Source of the DNA: Thermococcus sp.
Lineage (GTDB): Archaea > Methanobacteriota_B > Thermococci > Thermococcales > Thermococcaceae
DNA: 10,335 nucleotides
NCBI GenBank assembly: GCA_027062125.1
Contig: JAMOTW010000047.1
Span: 1 to 10,335 of the forward strand
Direction of reading: 5' to 3'
Shown: piece by piece, positions 1 through 6,911 of the stretch
How positions within the stretch are numbered: position 1 is the first letter of the stretch
How the letters are laid out: every line of letters starts with the position of its first letter
Translations under genes and position numbers: made by a program
Notes under the pieces: model-generated
The model's input: only the letters and a program-made list of their open reading frames with translations
Database searches by the model: none
What the model was told of the DNA's origin: nothing

Positions 1-34
1 AATCCACGCTACCACGCAATCGGAGGAGTTTGAC

Positions 35-3000
35 ATGCGTAAAACCATCTCACTGTTCTTGATTCTGTTCCTGGTTTCAAGCCTTTTCACTCCGCCTGTT
101 CTTGTTTCGGCGGAGACTATCCCTGATGTTCCTGAGGAACCTTCCAACGCGGGTTTCGTTAACGTGCTGGGAGTGGATTCAACAGCCTTTCCTGACGTGG
201 TGGTGTACGTTACCGTTGATACCGAGAAGGGAATGGCTGGCAACCTAACCGCAGATGATTTTGAAATCTATGAGAACAACGTTCCCCAGCGGATAGTCTC
301 GATTGGGAAAAGTGGAACCTCAACCAGAGCCCTTGATGTTGTTTTCCTCATTGACACCAGCGGTAGCATGGACGATGAGATAGGTACCCTCAGGGACAGG
401 ATATACTCGATCGCCTCGAACCTTTCGGAGGCCGGTTATGATGTCAGGTTCGCCATCGTTGGCTTCGAAACCGATCCAAGGCTCTACCTCAACTTCACGT
501 CGAACGTTTCCCTCGTTAAGGACGCGCTTGGTGAAATCCACGTTTCTGGAGGAACCGAGAACAACTTCTATGCCCTGGAATGGGTGCTTAACATGAGCTT
601 CAGACCGCTGGCGAGCAAGATGATAGTGGATATAACCGATGAGGACGACGACACCGGGTGGATAAACGTCACTCAGGTGGCTGAGGATTTGATAGAGAAC
701 AGCGCCCTGTTCGTTGGAATCTCCGACCCATGGGAGGACAGGTACACCCCCGAGAGCGTTATGAATCTCACGGAGCGCGTTGGTGGGCTGTGGATAGACA
801 TTCACTCGAGCGATTTTGGGGGGGTTCTCGACTACCTGGTGAACACCCTCATGATGACCTATCGGATTCACTACGTCTCCTCGAACCCGGTCATGGACGG
901 AAGCCTCAGGGAGGTAAGGGTTTCGGTGGAGGATTCGGAAGAGGTGGCTTGGGACACCCACATGTACAAAGCACCCTACGAGGAGCCCCTCGTCATAGGC
1001 CTGAGGACAGACAGCAACAACTCCCTTCGGGTTGAACTCACCGCTGTCGTCGGGAGGTCCTATCTCATCAACGGGACGGTTCTCAACTACACCTGGAGCT
1101 TTGGCGACGGGGACGTTAAAACCGTGAGTACACCGCAACCTTACTCCATGATCTCCCACATGTACAACGAAAGCGGAGTTTACAATGTAACCCTCATCGT
1201 GAGGCGCGTGAACGGCTTGGCGTGGGACACCATAGGTATCCGGAGCGTCCGGGTTAAAGTTGTGAACGCGAGCGAGGAGGACGAGAGGGCCTACCGCATT
1301 CTGAAAGAACTGGGCGAGTGGATAGGAGACTACGTCCGCTCTTCAAGCGGCGCCGCCGTGGGTAGTCTGGAGGAAATTTCCCTCTACGACCGGTTTGAAG
1401 GTCTTAATCCGCCGTTGCCGGTTAAATTCCCTGATTTGCTCCCAAGAGCATCTATAACCCAGCTGGGCTCTGGGGTTAGCTCGCCGTCCGTTTCGCTGAA
1501 CGCTGACGATATGAACTGGCTCATCTGGACATATCTTCCCAGACTGAAGCAGGGGGAGGAGAGGAAAATCTGGTCTAAACTCGGTGACCCGATACTTGTG
1601 AAGGTCGGTAAGGAGGAGGGCTCCCGGGTCTACAACGTGTTTACTGAGACATCGGAGTACACCGTTGAGGCCATCAGCGTCGAGAGTGATGTTGGGCTGG
1701 ACTCTGTGACGTTGCCCCCGGGAGTTGATTTCATGACCCAGATTCCAATTGCCCACGTCCTCCTGGAGGGCTTTGTGGTAACTCCATCAGAGTCATGGCT
1801 TGAGGGTAGAAGCCGCACGAGTATTCCGGTTCTTGTCTCCACCAGAGAAATTGAGAGTACTAACGGAAGAACCCACGTCTCCCAATTCGGTCCGGTTATA
1901 CTGAACTATCCGAACTGGACGGAGAGCAGTTTTGACAAGACTTTCTACATAGAACCCTTCGATTTTCAGTCTATGTACTCCATGAGTGCGGGACTTGAGG
2001 GAAGCGTTCAGGCCAGTATCGGTTTCAAGTTCCTCAAGGCGTCCCTGGCGATGGGTCTGTCCCTGGAGCTGGAGATGCCCCTTCTTGACGTTCTCAGGCG
2101 GGATTTTTCCTCGCTGGAACTCCAGCAGGGCGTGAGTATGTCCCTTGAGGGCAGCGCTGGTGAGGACACGGAGAACGAGCTGAGCGCTGAGGCCAAGATA
2201 AGCAGGGGTTCGAGTGTCCCTCTTGTGAGATTTAACTCCCTCGACAGCGTCTTGACGTACGAGAAGGTCTCGTGGCTCTACTATCTCTACACCGTGAGTC
2301 CTGTCTTTAAGAAGAAGCTCTTCTCGTGGTTGCTTAAGGCGATAGACTCAAGTGATTGGGCAAGGAAGAACATGGAGTTCTCATCCGGAGCCGAGTTTAG
2401 TGCCCTCGATAACGAGCTGGAAATGAGCACCTCCACGAACCTCTATCAAAAGGGGAGCGTGAACAACGAGTACTCTTACTCTGAGAGCTATCCTCTGGCA
2501 TTACCGGATATCAGCTTTGAAAAAGAGTTCGAACTACCAAGTGCACTGAGACCCAGGATATATGGCGTTGAAATCTCGACCCAGCTTGAGCTGGCCAGTG
2601 AAATATCGCCTTCACTGGAAATAGCCGTTGTTGATCCTCCGACCCGCGATTACAACCTCCCAGTCTCCGTGATTTACAGGGGTGACGAACCCATTGATAG
2701 AAATGGGGACGGTCTGTACGACGGTCTTCTCCTTAACTTCGACGTTACCGCTCCCGAAGGAAACTACACGCTCATCGCTAGTATCTCGAAGGATGACGAG
2801 GTTATAGCGGCTGAGGATTCAAACTTCGGAGGCACATCCTCAGTTTCAGTTGAAATACCGGGACAGTACGTGGTTGAGGACGGTCCATACGATGTAGGCT
2901 TTGTGATTGAGGGGCAGGGAACAGGAATGCTCTGGAACTTCAGTGCGGGCAGAACCTCCGCATACTCCGCGAACGATTTCTATCATTTCAAGCCTGAGGT

Positions 3001-4264
3001 CTCCGTCGAGTACAGGCCGTTTGACAGTGATGGAAACGGTCTCTACGACGGCTTCAACGTTACCCTGGGCGGAAACGTGATGGGGGAGAACTTCACGCTT
3101 GAGCCGCTTCTCGTTAAGTCAGGGTGGATGATTTACCTCAACAACGTATCGCTCAACAGAAAGAACTGGTTCATCATCAACGGGTACTACATCAGAAAGC
3201 TCTCCGGAAGTTTTGAGGTTTTGGGCTACATCTTTGAGGACGGGACTTTTGTTGGAACCTTTGAGACGGGAATAAACGTTGATCCAGCGGATTTTGAGTC
3301 CGAATGGCCGGTAATAACCTCAGTAGGTCCATACTCCCTTGACAACTCTCCCGCGGTTAAGGTTGGATTTACCCCGGTCAGAAAAACCAACGTCTCGGTC
3401 ACCGTTCTCTATTCCCTTGGCGGAAGGGAGTACAGGGCCAAAGCACATGCGACCGGCTTTGATGGGGATTCCCTTGCCGTACCGTTGGACAGGACTCCGT
3501 TCACGGCCCTTGGGGCGGTAGGGGCCGAAGTCCTCTCGGTGACCCTCGAAACCAACGGAACAACCGTTGATAGCCGTTCGGTAGGGAAGGAGTTCACCTT
3601 CGATTTCCTGCCGGTTGCCAGAATCTACGAGTCCTACGCGGTCGTTGACTCCACCTGCGGGAAGATGGATGTCGTGGTTCCTTACAGAACCTACGAGCCG
3701 ATTTCAGGTCTTCTCGTGGCGGTTTTCAGTTCGGGAAACGTGACGAGAATCGAGTACGTGCCGGTGGAGACTTTGACGAACGAGTATGGGGTTACAACCG
3801 TGGAACTGACCCTTGACGGAGACCTGTCGGGGCTTAAACCGCTTGGAACAGTGAAGCTCCTCCTCTACGATGGGAACTCACTCGTGGCTGTGAACTCACT
3901 CGACGTGGATGTCTCTTCCCTCGTTCCTCCTGTTCAGGAGAAGATTGATGAGGGCAACATGGAAAACATCGGCGTTGCGAGGATAATGACCATGTCCTAC
4001 ACGTGGACAGCCCGGTTCCTGAAGTACAATGAGGCCTTTGAATCCCTCCTCAACGAAAGTGACTCTGAAAACCTGACTTTGGCCATGGAATTGCATAAGA
4101 ACGCGACGGAGCTGATGCTTCATGCCTGGAACGTTGAAAGTGTGGAGGAACTGAAAGGCGCATTGTGGTTTGGAGATCCAAGGCGCGTTCCCAGGGTGTG
4201 GGAGGTTAGAAATGCGTACCTCCTTGAGAAGAGAGCGGTCGAGATTCTGAAGGGCATGGGATAG
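35..4264 (+). CDS. Large secreted VWA / PKD-like surface protein with duplicated Ca-loop modules
   Basis: The protein has 1409 residues. It starts at ATG 35, preceded by GGAGG (22-26) with 8 bases of spacing. Residues 1-26 are a signal peptide (MRK, hydrophobic core, VSA before ETIP). Residues 41-90 resemble the strand-rich lead-in often found before VWA domains (LTADDFEIYENNVPQ). The VWA domain spans about 99-280. Its metal-site (MIDAS) residues are D107-T-S-G-S111, T174 in SGGT, and D199/D202. A PKD-like domain (about 325-411) carries WSFGDGD at 354-360 and GVYNVTLIV. A long strand-rich region of unknown fold follows. Two calcium-loop modules begin near residues 877 and 989. The C-terminus is helical, with no membrane anchor or sorting motif visible. 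There are 13 N-x-S/T sequons in the first 413 residues, suiting a glycosylated extracellular protein, and only one cysteine that I can see (C1208). VWA and PKD domains usually mediate protein or glycan contacts. The true ligand is unknown. Confidence 0.9.
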   Translation: MRKTISLFLILFLVSSLFTPPVLVSAETIPDVPEEPSNAGFVNVLGVDSTAFPDVVVYVTVDTEKGMAGNLTADDFEIYENNVPQRIVSIGKSGTSTRALDVVFLIDTSGSMDDEIGTLRDRIYSIASNLSEAGYDVRFAIVGFETDPRLYLNFTSNVSLVKDALGEIHVSGGTENNFYALEWVLNMSFRPLASKMIVDITDEDDDTGWINVTQVAEDLIENSALFVGISDPWEDRYTPESVMNLTERVGGLWIDIHSSDFGGVLDYLVNTLMMTYRIHYVSSNPVMDGSLREVRVSVEDSEEVAWDTHMYKAPYEEPLVIGLRTDSNNSLRVELTAVVGRSYLINGTVLNYTWSFGDGDVKTVSTPQPYSMISHMYNESGVYNVTLIVRRVNGLAWDTIGIRSVRVKVVNASEEDERAYRILKELGEWIGDYVRSSSGAAVGSLEEISLYDRFEGLNPPLPVKFPDLLPRASITQLGSGVSSPSVSLNADDMNWLIWTYLPRLKQGEERKIWSKLGDPILVKVGKEEGSRVYNVFTETSEYTVEAISVESDVGLDSVTLPPGVDFMTQIPIAHVLLEGFVVTPSESWLEGRSRTSIPVLVSTREIESTNGRTHVSQFGPVILNYPNWTESSFDKTFYIEPFDFQSMYSMSAGLEGSVQASIGFKFLKASLAMGLSLELEMPLLDVLRRDFSSLELQQGVSMSLEGSAGEDTENELSAEAKISRGSSVPLVRFNSLDSVLTYEKVSWLYYLYTVSPVFKKKLFSWLLKAIDSSDWARKNMEFSSGAEFSALDNELEMSTSTNLYQKGSVNNEYSYSESYPLALPDISFEKEFELPSALRPRIYGVEISTQLELASEISPSLEIAVVDPPTRDYNLPVSVIYRGDEPIDRNGDGLYDGLLLNFDVTAPEGNYTLIASISKDDEVIAAEDSNFGGTSSVSVEIPGQYVVEDGPYDVGFVIEGQGTGMLWNFSAGRTSAYSANDFYHFKPEVSVEYRPFDSDGNGLYDGFNVTLGGNVMGENFTLEPLLVKSGWMIYLNNVSLNRKNWFIINGYYIRKLSGSFEVLGYIFEDGTFVGTFETGINVDPADFESEWPVITSVGPYSLDNSPAVKVGFTPVRKTNVSVTVLYSLGGREYRAKAHATGFDGDSLAVPLDRTPFTALGAVGAEVLSVTLETNGTTVDSRSVGKEFTFDFLPVARIYESYAVVDSTCGKMDVVVPYRTYEPISGLLVAVFSSGNVTRIEYVPVETLTNEYGVTTVELTLDGDLSGLKPLGTVKLLLYDGNSLVAVNSLDVDVSSLVPPVQEKIDEGNMENIGVARIMTMSYTWTARFLKYNEAFESLLNESDSENLTLAMELHKNATELMLHAWNVESVEELKGALWFGDPRRVPRVWEVRNAYLLEKRAVEILKGMG
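2660..3290 (+). repeat. Two tandem Ca-loop modules inside the VWA protein
   Basis: Residues from about 877 and from about 989 of the VWA protein share a layout. Both have a VSVxYR strand and then a D-x-(N/D)-G-(D/N)-G-LYDG loop, at D888-G897 and D997-G1006. Both follow with a strand pair containing EGNYTL or GENFTL. Both then have a (D/S)G-(P/S)-(Y/F)-(D/E)-V segment and end near a DF. The D-x-N-x-DG-x-x-D spacing matches the calcium loops of dockerin and thrombospondin-3 type proteins. Similar GNGLYD-type modules occur in other archaeal secreted proteins. The sequence shows an internal duplication diverged mostly outside the loop. Calcium binding is inferred. Confidence 0.65.
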
Positions 4265-4298
4265 GTTTTTAACCTACCCTTTCTATTTAATCCGGTGA
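4262..4298 (+). promoter_or_regulatory. Promoter with palindromic TATA region and GGTGA site for the 84-residue gene
   Basis: TTTTTAA at 4266-4272 is a TATA-box candidate. GGTGA (4294-4298), the Shine-Dalgarno site, begins 28 bases after the first T, so transcription should start almost on it. The TATA lies inside a perfect inverted repeat, TAGGTT-TTT-AACCTA (4262-4276), whose first three bases are the stop codon of the VWA gene. The repeat might also act as a weak terminator or protein site. Its arms are short, so that is only a possibility. Confidence 0.45.
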
Positions 4299-4303
4299 AA
4301 GCT

Positions 4304-4558
4304 TTGAAAATCGTTCTTGAAGTTACCTTCAGAATGGGCGGCGTTTCCTACCGCGGCCACCGCTGGGAGGACGATGCCCTGGTTTTTGAGTTTGAGCGCC
4401 TTGGAGATGCTTTTATCCAGGTTCTCAGCACCCGGAAGGTCGAGGTTGAGGTCGAGCGCGAGCCCTCGGCCGTGATCGTCGAGCTGAAAACGAAGGAAGG
4501 CGGGAAGATATTTGAGGCCGTCAATGAGGGCGGTGTTTACCGGGCGATGGAGCCTTAG
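4304..4558 (+). CDS. Small uncharacterised strand-rich protein
   Basis: I do not recognise this protein. With the TTG start at 4304 it has 84 residues (MKIVLEVTFR...). GGTGA at 4294-4298 is well placed as its ribosome site. A GTG at 4295 would add three residues (M-K-A) and would need a nearly leaderless message, so the choice is not certain. Alternating hydrophobic residues (KIVLEVTF, ALVFEFERL, VEVEVE, AVIVELKTK) predict a mostly beta fold with one short helix (GDAFIQVLS). It has no cysteine, signal peptide or membrane segment, so it should be cytoplasmic. It has its own promoter, and the next gene also has one, so co-transcription is not implied. Its acidic and basic residues suit a hyperthermophile protein. 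No function can be assigned. Confidence 0.7.
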   Translation: MKIVLEVTFRMGGVSYRGHRWEDDALVFEFERLGDAFIQVLSTRKVEVEVEREPSAVIVELKTKEGGKIFEAVNEGGVYRAMEP

Positions 4559-4559
4559 A

Positions 4560-4593
4560 TTTTTATACCTCCTTCCCAATTCTCTACGGTGAT
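4560..4593 (+). promoter_or_regulatory. Promoter and ribosome site of the 71-residue gene
   Basis: TTTTTATA (4560-4567) begins two bases after the stop codon of the preceding gene. GGTGAT (4588-4593) starts 28 bases after its first T. The predicted transcript therefore begins at or next to the Shine-Dalgarno site. This argues that the GTG inside GGTGAT is not the start codon and that ATG 4598 is. Confidence 0.5.
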
Positions 4594-4597
4594 GCCC

Positions 4598-4813
4598 ATG
4601 TACATGGCGGAGTTCAAGCTTCGCTTTGGTGACAGGAAGTGGTACGTCAGGAGGCTCGTTGAAGCCTCGAGCGTTGAGGAGGCCGAGGAGAAGGCCAAAC
4701 GCTACGCCGAGGCCATGAACCGTGGAGAGGTTAAATGGGAGTTCAGTTACGTTATCGAGGCTGAAAGGCCCCTCATTATAGGCGACGAGGAGCTTGAGAA
4801 GCTCGGCGCTTGA
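4598..4813 (+). CDS. Small uncharacterised alpha/beta protein
   Basis: I do not recognise this 71-residue protein (MYMAEFKLRFGDRKW...). ATG 4598 is chosen because GGTGAT lies four bases upstream. Reading could also begin at GTG 4589, ATG 4592 or ATG 4604. The predicted fold is strand (AEFKLRF), strand (KWYVRRLVEA), one helix (SVEEAEEKAKRYAEAMNRG), then strand (WEFSYVIEAE) and a short helix (GDEELEKLG). This beta-beta-alpha-beta plan is common in small archaeal proteins, but I can name no family. It has no cysteine, membrane segment or signal peptide. Its 3' end faces the MFS exporter gene, with a short pyrimidine-rich gap between them. Confidence 0.75.
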   Translation: MYMAEFKLRFGDRKWYVRRLVEASSVEEAEEKAKRYAEAMNRGEVKWEFSYVIEAERPLIIGDEELEKLGA

Positions 4814-4877
4814 TTTTATCCCTTTTGTTGACTCCCTCTGACTCCTCTGGGTTTGGAAAGAAAAGCGAAGAAGAGGG
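4811..4877. terminator. Convergent intergenic gap with T-tracts for both strands
   Basis: After the TGA of the 71-residue gene, the plus strand reads TTTTATCCCTTTTG (4813-4826), a T-rich stretch of the kind at which archaeal RNA polymerase terminates. On the minus strand, just past the MFS stop codon, the complement of GGAAAGAAAAGCGAAGAAG (4856-4874) gives T-runs. I see no strong stem-loop. The call rests only on T-richness and position. Confidence 0.4.
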
Positions 4878-6074
4878 TCACTGCTCCCTCACGAAGGTCA
4901 TTAGGAGCATGGCAACGAGGTTCATGGCTGCCGCGAAGATGAAGCTGTACGTCAGAGAATGGCTCTGCCAGAGCCAGCCGGCTATCACCGAGGCCGGAAA
5001 TACAAAGACGCCGAAGACGGTGTGGTATGCGCCGATTATCGTGCCCTTCTCGTACTCCCTGGCGAGGTCGGCCATGTAGGCCCTCGGAATCGTGTCCTCA
5101 ATGGCTATGTAGAGGCCGTAGAGGACGAAGGCGAAAATGAGGGTGTAGAAGTCCCTTGCGTAGGCGAAAGCTAAAGCCGCCAGAGCCGCAACTCCGTAGC
5201 CCAGGGTTATCATCCGCTTCTTGCCGAAGCTGTCGGAGTAAGCCCCTATCGGGTAGGCGGAGAGGGCGTAGATCAGGTTGAAGAGCGCGTAGAAGGCTAT
5301 GCTCTGGACCACCGTGTAGCCCAGCTCCTGCGCCTTCCACATCGTGAAGGCGTAGCTGTACCTTCCCAGCGCCCCGATGGCAACGACGGCTAGGAAAAGC
5401 TGCAGGTTCCTGTCCTTCAGCGTTGAGATGCCCTTGATCTTCTTCCTGACCTCGCCACCCCGGTCCTTAACGAAGAGGACTATCACGAAGAGCGACAGAA
5501 GACCGGGAACCGCGGAGAGCAGGAAGATGTAGCGGTACATCGTCTCCTTCGGGAGCCCCTTGAGGAGTTCGATGAGGGCTATCGCAACGAGCGGACCAGC
5601 TACGGCCCCGAGGGTGTCCATCATCCTGTGGAATCCGAAGGACTTTCCGGTCTTCCCCTTCTCGCTCGATTCGGCTATGAGGGCATCCCTTGGGGCGGTT
5701 CTGATGCCCTTGCCTATCCTGTCCAGGGCACGCAGTGTTAGAAAGTCCCACCAGTAGCGGGTGAAGGCGAGGGCACCCTTGGCGAGGGTTGAGAGGGCGT
5801 AACCTGCGAAGACGAATACCTTCCTCTTTCTAAAGCGGTCGCTCACGTAGCCGAAGGCCACCTTGAAGAGGGAGCTCATGCTCTCTATCGCGCCCATAAC
5901 TGAACCGCTGAGCAGCTTCCCCGCGTCGAGAACCTCCATGAGGTAGCTCGGCATTATCGGCGCTATCATCTCGCTGCTCATGTCGTTCAGGAAGCTGACT
6001 ATCCCGAGCAGGAAGACGTTCCAGCTGATTCCGGCGATCTTTCTCTCGGTTTCGATTCTATCTTTCTTCTCCAT
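4878..6074 (-). CDS. MFS-family membrane transporter, probable drug/solute exporter
   Basis: The protein has 398 residues, usual for a 12-helix major facilitator. Hydrophobic helices start near residues 17, 52, 84, 108, 152, 180, 226, 257, 288, 309, 348 and 374. The signature loop between helices 2 and 3 is GYVSDRFRKRK (75-85), and its counterpart in the second half is GAYSDSFGKKR (277-287). DRIGKGIRTAPRDA (118-131) marks a subgroup of proton-coupled efflux-type MFS proteins common in archaea. The start is ATG 6074, three bases after the padR stop, with GGGGG eight bases upstream inside the end of padR. padR and this gene are therefore almost certainly one operon. A PadR regulator beside an MFS pump suggests inducible export of a toxic or signalling compound. 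The substrate cannot be read from the sequence. Confidence 0.88.
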   Translation of the reverse strand: MEKKDRIETERKIAGISWNVFLLGIVSFLNDMSSEMIAPIMPSYLMEVLDAGKLLSGSVMGAIESMSSLFKVAFGYVSDRFRKRKVFVFAGYALSTLAKGALAFTRYWWDFLTLRALDRIGKGIRTAPRDALIAESSEKGKTGKSFGFHRMMDTLGAVAGPLVAIALIELLKGLPKETMYRYIFLLSAVPGLLSLFVIVLFVKDRGGEVRKKIKGISTLKDRNLQLFLAVVAIGALGRYSYAFTMWKAQELGYTVVQSIAFYALFNLIYALSAYPIGAYSDSFGKKRMITLGYGVAALAALAFAYARDFYTLIFAFVLYGLYIAIEDTIPRAYMADLAREYEKGTIIGAYHTVFGVFVFPASVIAGWLWQSHSLTYSFIFAAAMNLVAMLLMTFVREQ

Positions 6075-6077
6075 TCC

Positions 6078-6368
6078 TCATTCCCCCAGAAGCTCATCGC
6101 ACAGCTCGCGGAGCCTTCTCTTTCCCTCCCTGAGGGCTTCGGCGCCTTTCCCCGTTATCCTATAAACCCTAACGCGCCTGCCGTTCCTGACCTCCCAGTG
6201 GCTCTCCAGCAGGCCTTCCCCCTCGAGGGCGTGGAGGAGGGGGTAGACGGTTCCTGGGCTCAGGCTGTAGCCGTGCCTCCCGAGTTCTTCCATCAGGAAG
6301 GCGCCCGTGACAGGCCCTTCCCCTGCGTGGTGCAGGATGTGGAGGGTAAGGAAGTCGCGGTACTTCAT
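6078..6368 (-). CDS. PadR-family transcriptional regulator
   Basis: The protein has 96 residues from ATG 6368. It is essentially a single winged-helix domain of the short PadR type. The recognition helix and wing region reads LSPGTVYPLLHALEGEGLL (36-54), typical of PadR. The wing is RRVRVYRITGKG (64-75). A final helix (EALREGKRRLRELCDELL) should form the dimer contact. A GTG at 6377 would add three residues. ATG 6368 is preferred because GGTG (6378-6375) lies six bases before it. The gene is followed after three bases by the MFS gene. Repeats covering its transcription and translation start suggest it represses itself and the pump, with a small ligand probably releasing it, as known for LmrR-type PadR proteins. 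C90 is its only cysteine. Confidence 0.88.
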   Translation of the reverse strand: MKYRDFLTLHILHHAGEGPVTGAFLMEELGRHGYSLSPGTVYPLLHALEGEGLLESHWEVRNGRRVRVYRITGKGAEALREGKRRLRELCDELLGE

Positions 6369-6410
6369 ATCGAACACCGATATCGAGAAACGATATTGAG
6401 GCTTAAAAAA
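6366..6410 (-). promoter_or_regulatory. padR promoter with three 13-bp-spaced CGATATCG-like operator repeats
   Basis: On the minus strand TTTTTTAA (6410-6403) is the TATA candidate. GGTG (6378-6375) begins about 31 bases downstream of it. Between and over these lie three versions of one palindrome, written on the plus strand: TCATATCG (6365-6372), CGATATCG (6378-6385) and CGATATTG (6391-6398). Their centres are 13 bp apart. Read differently, they make two overlapping inverted repeats, ATATCG-N5-CGATAT, at 6367-6383 and 6380-6396. The array covers the expected transcription start, and its last unit overlaps the padR start codon. This placement suits an autorepressor site. Confidence 0.7.
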
Positions 6411-6417
6411 TTTTGGC

Positions 6418-6834
6418 TCACTCGAGCACGTGCCTCTCCAGAACGTAGCAGTGGAAGCTCCCCTCGAAGACTTTCTCGTTCTTCTCGTTGAAGACCTCGG
6501 CCTTCACCAACTTCTTCCTCCGGGGGGACGTTCCGTCCCCCACACCCCCTCCAGACCCTCCGATTACCTCTGCCTTGGCGGTCAGCTTTTCGCCGACCTT
6601 AACCGGCTTTAGGAACTTCACCTCCGCCTTTCCAAGGACTACCGTGGGTTCGTTCACCGCGAGCATCGCCGCGTAGTCCGCTAAACCGAAGGTAAAACCG
6701 CCGTGGACGAGGCCGTATTCATCAACTGCCATATCCTCGGTGGCCAGAAGCTCCACCTCTGCATAGCCGGGCTCTATCCTCACCGGCCTCCCGACGAGCC
6801 TCTTGTTTGTTAGCCTGTGGGTTCTCTGCTCCAT
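6418..6834 (-). CDS. PaaI-type hotdog-fold thioesterase
   Basis: The protein has 138 residues from ATG 6834, preceded by GGTGAT with four bases of spacing. A GTG at 6846 would add four residues and is less likely. The hotdog signature is GLVHGGFTFGLADYAAMLAV (41-60), with H44, G45, G46 and D53 in the positions usual for PaaI/YbgC-like acyl-CoA thioesterases. The strands VVLGKAEVKFLKPVKVGEKLTAKAEV and KLVKAEVFNEKNEKVFEGSFHCYVL complete the sheet. The enzyme should hydrolyse an acyl-CoA thioester in the cytoplasm. The substrate is unknown. Between the two central strands sits an unusual glycine-rich insert (about residues 92-105) where most relatives have a short turn. The gene lies just upstream of the padR promoter on the same strand and is divergent from the DUF2240-like gene. 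Confidence 0.82.
   Translation of the reverse strand: MEQRTHRLTNKRLVGRPVRIEPGYAEVELLATEDMAVDEYGLVHGGFTFGLADYAAMLAVNEPTVVLGKAEVKFLKPVKVGEKLTAKAEVIGGSGGGVGDGTSPRRKKLVKAEVFNEKNEKVFEGSFHCYVLERHVLE
6523..6541. repeat. Perfect GC-rich hairpin inside the thioesterase gene
   Basis: GGGGGACG (6523-6530), TTC, then CGTCCCCC (6534-6541) forms a perfect 8-bp stem with a three-base loop. It lies within codons for the glycine-rich insert of the thioesterase. Such a hairpin would be very stable and is unusual inside an open reading frame. It could mark a small inserted element or be chance in a G-run. Confidence 0.6.
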
Positions 6835-6911
6835 GAGTATCACCACCCTCTCTTACATCTTGGGGGCAAAAGTTTATCTATTCCAGAGCCCTAAAAAAGT
6901 TAGGTGGTCGT
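6835..6911. promoter_or_regulatory. Divergent promoter region, thioesterase / DUF2240-like gene
   Basis: The 77-base gap holds a TATA-like segment, AAAAGTTTATCTA (6868-6880). For the plus-strand gene, TTTATCTA begins 30 bases before GGTG (6903-6906). The same bases read on the minus strand, GATAAACTTTT, lie about 30 bases from the GGTGGTGAT site of the thioesterase, so one element may serve both directions. A second A-run, CTAAAAAAG (6891-6899), is the minus-strand alternative. Confidence 0.4.

Noticed and set aside
320..1159. Long minus-strand open frame antisense to the VWA gene
   Set aside because: It lies wholly inside the VWA coding sequence, whose VWA and PKD-like motifs are clear. Its own product has no recognisable domain and looks like a shadow of G+C-rich codons.
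4810..5340. Open frames over the 3' part of the MFS gene
   Set aside because: They overlap an intact 12-helix transporter frame and show no independent start signals or domains.
6418..6834. Frameshifted or broken thioesterase gene at the glycine-rich insert
   Set aside because: The frame is continuous and conserved hotdog sequence resumes on both sides, so it is better treated as an in-frame insert.
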